From contig CAIWMU010000088.1 of NCBI GenBank assembly GCA_903913865.1, positions 1 through 47,949 of the forward strand: a DNA stretch of 47,949 nt. Reading direction: 5' to 3'. Below the pieces are notes generated by a model. It saw only the letters and a program-made list of their open reading frames with translations, made no database searches and was not told where the DNA came from. Positions 44,183-47,949 of the stretch are shown here, piece after piece. This DNA is from an uncultured Verrucomicrobia subdivision 3 bacterium (lineage in GTDB: Bacteria; Verrucomicrobiota; Verrucomicrobiia; Limisphaerales; UBA8199). Within the stretch, counting starts at the first letter, position 1; every line of letters begins with the position of its first letter. The position numbers and the translations under genes were made by a program.

Positions 44183-44461
44183 ATGTCCCTCAACGAATCC
44201 ATCGTCGAAGATGCCGCCCTCGAATGGTTCGGGGAGCTGGGCTATGCGGTCGGGCACGGGCCGCATCTCGCACCCGGTGAACCGGCGGCAGAGCGGGATT
44301 CGTTTGGCGAGGTGTTGTCAGCCGGGCGCTTGCGCCAGGCTATCTGGCGGCTGAATCCGGCCATTCCTGATGAGGCGTCTGTCTGTGCGGTCCACGCGGA
44401 CAGGCGGGCAACTATGAAGCGTTACTTACCAGTTACCTTTGAGTGGAGGCTAAACCCATGA
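44183..44461 (+). pseudogene. 5' stump 1 of hsdR (type I restriction subunit)
   Basis: A 92-codon frame. Residues 1 to about 67 match the HsdR N-terminus: [40 protein letters not shown], and GRLRQAIWRLNPAIPDEA. The rest diverges and ends EWRLNP. The nuclease and motor domains are missing. Its stop overlaps the rhuM 1 start as ATGA, and GGAGG at 44445-44449 inside the stump serves as the rhuM ribosome site. It follows the dprA-like stop by 4 bases. It could be a degraded hsdR or a translated leader that couples the operon. Confidence 0.82.
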
Positions 44462-45525
44462 GCAAAAATAAACCCACTGCCGGCGGTCGCTCCAAAAAGA
44501 CCACCACCGTTTCCTTGGTTCGCTCTTCGGCGGCAGAATACCTCACCTTTGTGGCGGCCAGCGGCCAGGGTGGCGTCGAGGCCGTTTACGCCGGTGAAAA
44601 TGTCTGGCTCACCCAGAAGATGATGGGGTTGCTCTTCGATGTGGAAACCCACACCGTGAACTACCACCTCAAGAAAGTCTTTGACGACCGCGAATTGGAG
44701 GCCGGTTCAGTTATTCGAAATTTTCGAATAACTGCCGCGGACAGTAAAACCTACGACACCCAGCACTACAACATCTCCGCCATCATCGCCGTCGGCTACA
44801 AGGTGAACTCTGAGCGTGCCGTGCAGTTTCGCAAATGGGCCACCGGCATCATCGAGACCTTCACCATCAAGGGCTTTGCCATGGATGACGAGCGCCTGAA
44901 AAATGATGGCTCCATCCTCGGTAAGAAATACTTCGAAGAACAGCTCCAGCGCATCCGGGAAATCCGCCTGAGCGGGCGCAAGTTCTACCAGAAAATCACG
45001 GACATCTACGCCACGTCCATCGACTACGATGTTACGGCCAAGTCCACAAATCGCTTCTTTGCGACCGTGCAGAACAAGCTGCACTGGGCCATCCACGGCC
45101 AGACGGCGGCGGAAGTCATCGTCTCCCGTGCCGATGCCAGCAAGGAGCGCATGGGACTGACCACCTGGAAAGACGCACCCAAAGGCAAAATCCAGAAGTT
45201 CGATGTCAGCCTGGCGAAAAACTACCTGACGGAAAACGAAATAGCTCAACTGCAACGCCTCGTCTCCGCTTACCTCGATGTGGCCGAAGACATGGCGCTG
45301 CGGCAGATTCCCATGACCATGCAGGACTGGGAAACTCGTCTCAACCGCTTCATCGCCGCGACCGACCGAGAGATTTTGCAGGATGCCGGCAAAGTGACTT
45401 CTGAAATCGCCAATGCCCATGCCGAGAGTGAGTTCGAGAAATACCGCATCGTGCAAGACCGGCTGTTTGAGTCGGACTTCGACCGGATGATTAAAAAGCT
45501 GCGACCCGAGGGAGACAAGCCATGA
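44458..45525 (+). CDS. RhuM-family protein 1
   Basis: A 355-residue protein of the virulence RhuM family, first noted on a Salmonella pathogenicity island and frequent inside type I restriction-modification loci. It has [20 protein letters not shown], a helix-turn-helix-like start; the core [58 protein letters not shown] and [20 protein letters not shown]; and the ending [12 protein letters not shown]. The biochemical role of RhuM is unknown; association with R-M suggests a regulator or accessory defence factor. ATG 44458 with GGAGG eight bases upstream is used; a GTG at 44443 is an alternative. Both ends overlap hsdR stumps as ATGA. Confidence 0.85.
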   Translation: MSKNKPTAGGRSKKTTTVSLVRSSAAEYLTFVAASGQGGVEAVYAGENVWLTQKMMGLLFDVETHTVNYHLKKVFDDRELEAGSVIRNFRITAADSKTYDTQHYNISAIIAVGYKVNSERAVQFRKWATGIIETFTIKGFAMDDERLKNDGSILGKKYFEEQLQRIREIRLSGRKFYQKITDIYATSIDYDVTAKSTNRFFATVQNKLHWAIHGQTAAEVIVSRADASKERMGLTTWKDAPKGKIQKFDVSLAKNYLTENEIAQLQRLVSAYLDVAEDMALRQIPMTMQDWETRLNRFIAATDREILQDAGKVTSEIANAHAESEFEKYRIVQDRLFESDFDRMIKKLRPEGDKP

Positions 45526-45782
45526 GCCTCAACGAATCCATCGTCGAAGAGGCCGCCCTCGCATGGTTCGGGGAACTGGGCTATGCCGTTGGGCACGGAC
45601 CGCACATTGCGCCCGGTGAACCGGCGGCGGAGCGGGATTCGTTTGGTGAGGTGGTGCTGGTGGGACGTTTGCGCGAGGCCATCCGGCGTACCGCAGGCTC
45701 GGGACTGGCCATTCCCGAAGAGGCGCGGGCAACTCTCCGGAAACTCCGGAAAGTTCAAATCGAAAGGAGGCTGAACCCATGA
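45522..45782 (+). pseudogene. 5' stump 2 of hsdR
   Basis: An 86-codon frame matching the HsdR N-terminus through about residue 76: [20 protein letters not shown], then [20 protein letters not shown] and [13 protein letters not shown]. It ends QIERRLNP and a stop that overlaps the rhuM 2 start. Compared with stump 1, the same closing RLNP and the same 31-base spacing between GCGGGCAACT and GGAGGCT are kept, so the whole stump-to-rhuM junction is homologous. Its start overlaps the rhuM 1 stop as ATGA. AAAGGAGG at 45763-45770 is the rhuM 2 ribosome site. Confidence 0.82.
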
Positions 45783-46807
45783 GCAAAGACAAACCCCTGC
45801 GCATCCGCAACAGCACGGCGGAGTTTCTTATTTTCACCCGGCAGGCGGGCGACGAAGGCATCGAGGTGCGCGTGGCGGAGGAGTCGGTGTGGCTGACGCA
45901 GAAGCTCATCAGTGTGCTCTTTGACAAGGGGCGGAGCACCATCACGGAGCACCTGAAGAACATCTTCGAGAGCGGGGAACTGGACGAAAAGTCAGTGTGT
46001 CGGGATTTCCGACATACTGCGGAGGACGGGAAGGATTACACGACGCGGTTTTACAATCTGGACGCCATCATCGCCGTCGGCTTCCGGGTGAATTCGGCGC
46101 GGGCGACCCAGTTCCGTCAGTGGGCCACGGGCGTGCTGCGGGACTTTGCCATCCGGGGTTATGTGCTGGACAAGGAGCGGCTCAAAAACGGCGCGTTTCT
46201 GAGCAAGGAGTATTACGAAAACCTGCTGGCGGAGATCCGGGAAATCCGGGCCAGCGAGCGCCGCTTTTATCAGAAGATCACCGACATCTACGCGACGGCG
46301 ATGGACTACGATGTGCAAGCGGAGACGACCCAGACCTTTTTTGCCACGGTGCAAAACAAGCTGCACTTCGCCATCCATGGGCACACGGCGGCAGAGCTCA
46401 TCCAGGAGCGGGCGGACAGCCGCAAGGAGCGCATGGGCCTGACCACCTGGCGCAATGCGCCGCACGGGAAGATTCTGAAGCCGGATGTCTCCATCGCCAA
46501 AAACTACCTGAAGGAAAAGGAACTCAAGGCGCTGGACCGCATTGTGACGATGTATCTGGACTACGCGGAAGACCAGGCCGAGCGGGGCATGCCGATGACG
46601 ATGCACGACTGGGCGGCGAAGCTGAACGCCTTCCTGCAGTTCAACGAGCGCGATTTGCTCGATCATCCGGGCAAGGTGAGCGCGGAAGTGGCGAAGGCGT
46701 TTGCGGAAAGCGAGTTTGAGAAATACCGCGTGATTCAGGACCGGTTGTTTGAGTCGGATTTCGACCGTGCGATCAAGAAGCTGCCGGAGAATGGGGACAA
46801 GCCATGA
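45779..46807 (+). CDS. RhuM-family protein 2
   Basis: A 342-residue paralogue of the preceding RhuM, clearly similar along the full length by eye: [80 protein letters not shown], and the ending [12 protein letters not shown]. It lacks the Lys/Thr-rich N-terminal tail of copy 1 (about 15 residues). Codon choice is more GC-rich than copy 1 in places. Divergence at the protein level shows that this is not a very recent duplication; the two could differ in partner specificity. It is coupled on both sides to hsdR stumps by ATGA. Confidence 0.85.
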   Translation: MSKDKPLRIRNSTAEFLIFTRQAGDEGIEVRVAEESVWLTQKLISVLFDKGRSTITEHLKNIFESGELDEKSVCRDFRHTAEDGKDYTTRFYNLDAIIAVGFRVNSARATQFRQWATGVLRDFAIRGYVLDKERLKNGAFLSKEYYENLLAEIREIRASERRFYQKITDIYATAMDYDVQAETTQTFFATVQNKLHFAIHGHTAAELIQERADSRKERMGLTTWRNAPHGKILKPDVSIAKNYLKEKELKALDRIVTMYLDYAEDQAERGMPMTMHDWAAKLNAFLQFNERDLLDHPGKVSAEVAKAFAESEFEKYRVIQDRLFESDFDRAIKKLPENGDKP

Positions 46808-46923
46808 GCCTCAACGAATCCATCGTCGAAGACGCCGCCCTCGAATGGTTCGGGGAGCTGGGCTATGCGGTCGGGCACGGGCCGCATCTCGCGCCGGGTG
46901 AACCAGCGGCGGCCAACCTCTAA
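46804..46923 (+). pseudogene. 5' stump 3 of hsdR, shortest
   Basis: A 39-codon frame: [20 protein letters not shown], then [16 protein letters not shown], then ANL and a stop. The first 36 residues are identical to stump 1 although the DNA differs at seven positions, all silent. The HsdR match breaks exactly after GEPAA. The stop codon is followed by two bases and the ATG of the HipA-like gene, which has no ribosome site of its own, so reinitiation after the stump is the likely way it is translated. Confidence 0.8.
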
Positions 46924-46925
46924 AT

Positions 46926-47729
46926 ATGGAAGTCCTCCAGCTCACAGCCACCCAGTTCATCAAGCCGATGTCCACGGGGCGGAATCGACCGTTGTTGCTG
47001 GGCTGTGAGGACAGCGCCAACAACCCATTTGAAGTGGTGGTGAAATTTCGCGGCAAGGAGATGAATGCGAAGGCGCAAATGGCCGAGTTGGTCACCGCCC
47101 AACTGGCCGACGATCTGGGGTTGCAAATTCCGCAGGCCGCCGTGGTGGACATACCGGCCGGATTCGACGCTATCATTGCGGAGAAGGATTTGGCGGCTAT
47201 GGTGAAGAGCAGTCCCGGTTTGAACTTTGGCTCCGTCAACCTGGGCGCGGGCTTTACCACGTGGCCGCCCGGTCGCAATCTCGTCGGCGCGCAACGGGAT
47301 CAAGCCGCCGATATTTTTGCTTTCGACACGCTTATTCAGAATCCTGACCGGCGGGCGGTGAATCCGAACCTGTGGGCGCGTTCCGACAAGCTTGGCGTCT
47401 ATGACCACGAACAGGCATTTTCATTTTTAGCCTTGCCGATCATTGGCGGAGCGCCCAAACCGTGGCAGGCGGCGAAACAGCCCAAAAGTTTTCAATTTCT
47501 CGAACAGCACATATTTTACCGGAGCTTGCGCGGAGGCCGGCTGGACTTTGGCCCGTTCAAGGAAAAGCTAGGTCGGCTGACGAATGGGCAGATTCAAGGG
47601 TATGCAGTCGCCATTCCAACGGAGTGGCGGAGCAAAGACGATTTCAGCGGCAAGATGGTTGAATATCTGGGCGAAGCTCGCAAGAACCGGGAAACTCTGA
47701 TACAGTTTATCAAACACATACTACGATGA
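46926..47729 (+). CDS. HipA-like kinase-family protein
   Basis: A 267-residue protein of the HipA-like (HipA_2) family: FVKPM-type start TATQFIKPMSTGRNRPLLLG, FEVVVKFRGKEMNAKAQMAE with the likely ATP lysine, LVTAQLADDLGLQIPQAAVV, and the catalytic-loop-like AFDTLIQNPDRRAVNPNLWA followed by KLGVYDHEQAFSF (metal-binding Asp). It is shorter than HipA toxins and has no HipB-type partner; instead it is paired with a DUF3037 gene, an arrangement seen elsewhere. Whether it phosphorylates a protein is unknown. The start has no Shine-Dalgarno site and follows the stump 3 stop by two bases. Confidence 0.85.
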   Translation: MEVLQLTATQFIKPMSTGRNRPLLLGCEDSANNPFEVVVKFRGKEMNAKAQMAELVTAQLADDLGLQIPQAAVVDIPAGFDAIIAEKDLAAMVKSSPGLNFGSVNLGAGFTTWPPGRNLVGAQRDQAADIFAFDTLIQNPDRRAVNPNLWARSDKLGVYDHEQAFSFLALPIIGGAPKPWQAAKQPKSFQFLEQHIFYRSLRGGRLDFGPFKEKLGRLTNGQIQGYAVAIPTEWRSKDDFSGKMVEYLGEARKNRETLIQFIKHILR

Positions 47730-47949
47730 AAACGAACTACAGCACCATCATCCTGCGTTACGTCCATGACGTGGTGACCGGCGAGTTTGCCAATATCGGC
47801 GTCGTGCTCTACGCCCCCGACCAGCGGTTTCTGGAAGCGCGCTTTGCCACGTCCTATGAACGGCTAAACGCCATCTTTCTCAAAATTGACCATCTGCATT
47901 TCCGTGCGCTGATGCGTTACATGACCAACCGGTTTGAGGAACTGAGCGC
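47726..47949 (+). CDS. DUF3037 protein (partial, runs off the window)
   Basis: The first 74 codons of a DUF3037 protein: MKTNYSTIILRYVHDVVTGE, FANIGVVLYAPDQRFLEARF, and RLNAIFLKIDHLHFRALM. The family has no known activity and is repeatedly linked to HipA-like kinases, perhaps as partner or antidote. Its start overlaps the HipA-like stop as ATGA. The rest lies beyond the window. Confidence 0.85.
   Translation, partial: MKTNYSTIILRYVHDVVTGEFANIGVVLYAPDQRFLEARFATSYERLNAIFLKIDHLHFRALMRYMTNRFEELS

Larger units (their letters stand above)
44183..46911 (+). repeat. Three direct repeats of the hsdR 5' end
   Basis: The first 108 bases of hsdR occur at 44183-44290, 45522-45629 and 46804-46911, all in the same orientation, 1339 and 1282 bases apart. 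Hand counts over 108 bases give 7 differences between copies 1 and 3, 11 between 2 and 3, and 13 between 1 and 2. Copies 1 and 2 remain alignable further, through the rhuM start. These are large enough for homologous recombination between copies. Confidence 0.85.

Noticed and set aside
44183-46911. CRISPR-like array suggested by regular repeats
   Set aside because: The repeats are over 100 bases long, coding and separated by full genes; they are hsdR 5' ends.

Overview
The window looks like a chromosomal segment of a Verrucomicrobiota bacterium, most likely of the Limisphaerales/Pedosphaera type. Supporting signs are a pseudopilin with the prepilin leader and the H-X9-DG motif, a long-form IspG, TMTC-like membrane/TPR proteins, secreted proteins with 'RFYR' modules, and a GH29/GH36/ceramidase-like cluster. 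This is inference from protein style; there is no rRNA here. I see no tRNA, rRNA or CRISPR array.

Layout. (1) 1-109: 3' end of an ISL3-type transposase, then a featureless stretch. (2) 543-12653: housekeeping. A DapB-fold dehydrogenase faces a minus-strand operon lepA-lepB-rseP-ispG-pseudopilin (translation factor, signal peptidase, site-2 protease, isoprenoid enzyme, export pseudopilin). argA-proA follow on the plus strand and converge on cysK. (3) 12839-18071: two overlapping genes for multi-spanning membrane proteins with GT-C-like parts and C-terminal TPRs. (4) 18116-23332: a minus-strand cluster of a DUF6916-type protein, three tail-collar (MdpB-like) proteins and a secreted beta-helix protein, with a divergent GNAT acetyltransferase. 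(5) 23479-29493: a hypothetical membrane protein, adk-fmt, purN, hisG, a HAD-Nudix fusion and folB. (6) 29548-40110: a CBS protein, a large sensor kinase, a secreted lipase-like hydrolase, and an extracellular glycan/lipid set (GH36 alpha-galactosidase, ceramidase-like protein, GH29 alpha-fucosidase).

(7) 40438 to the window end is the most unusual part: a defence island built on the remains of a type I restriction-modification locus. It begins with an excisionase-like HTH gene and a 48-codon 5' stump of hsdM. A RecQ-like helicase fused to a phosphoribosyltransferase and a DprA protein follow (a combination resembling ShosTA). Then three 5' stumps of hsdR alternate with two tandem RhuM genes, and a HipA-like/DUF3037 pair closes the window. 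Each effector or effector pair is immediately preceded by an open, in-frame stump of an R-M gene, usually with ATGA stop/start overlaps, so the whole looks like one translationally coupled operon. Stumps 1 and 3 encode the same first 36 residues although their DNA differs at seven positions, all synonymous. No complete hsdM, hsdS or hsdR is in the window. This stump-led modular array is the best candidate for an undescribed system or an undescribed way of building one.
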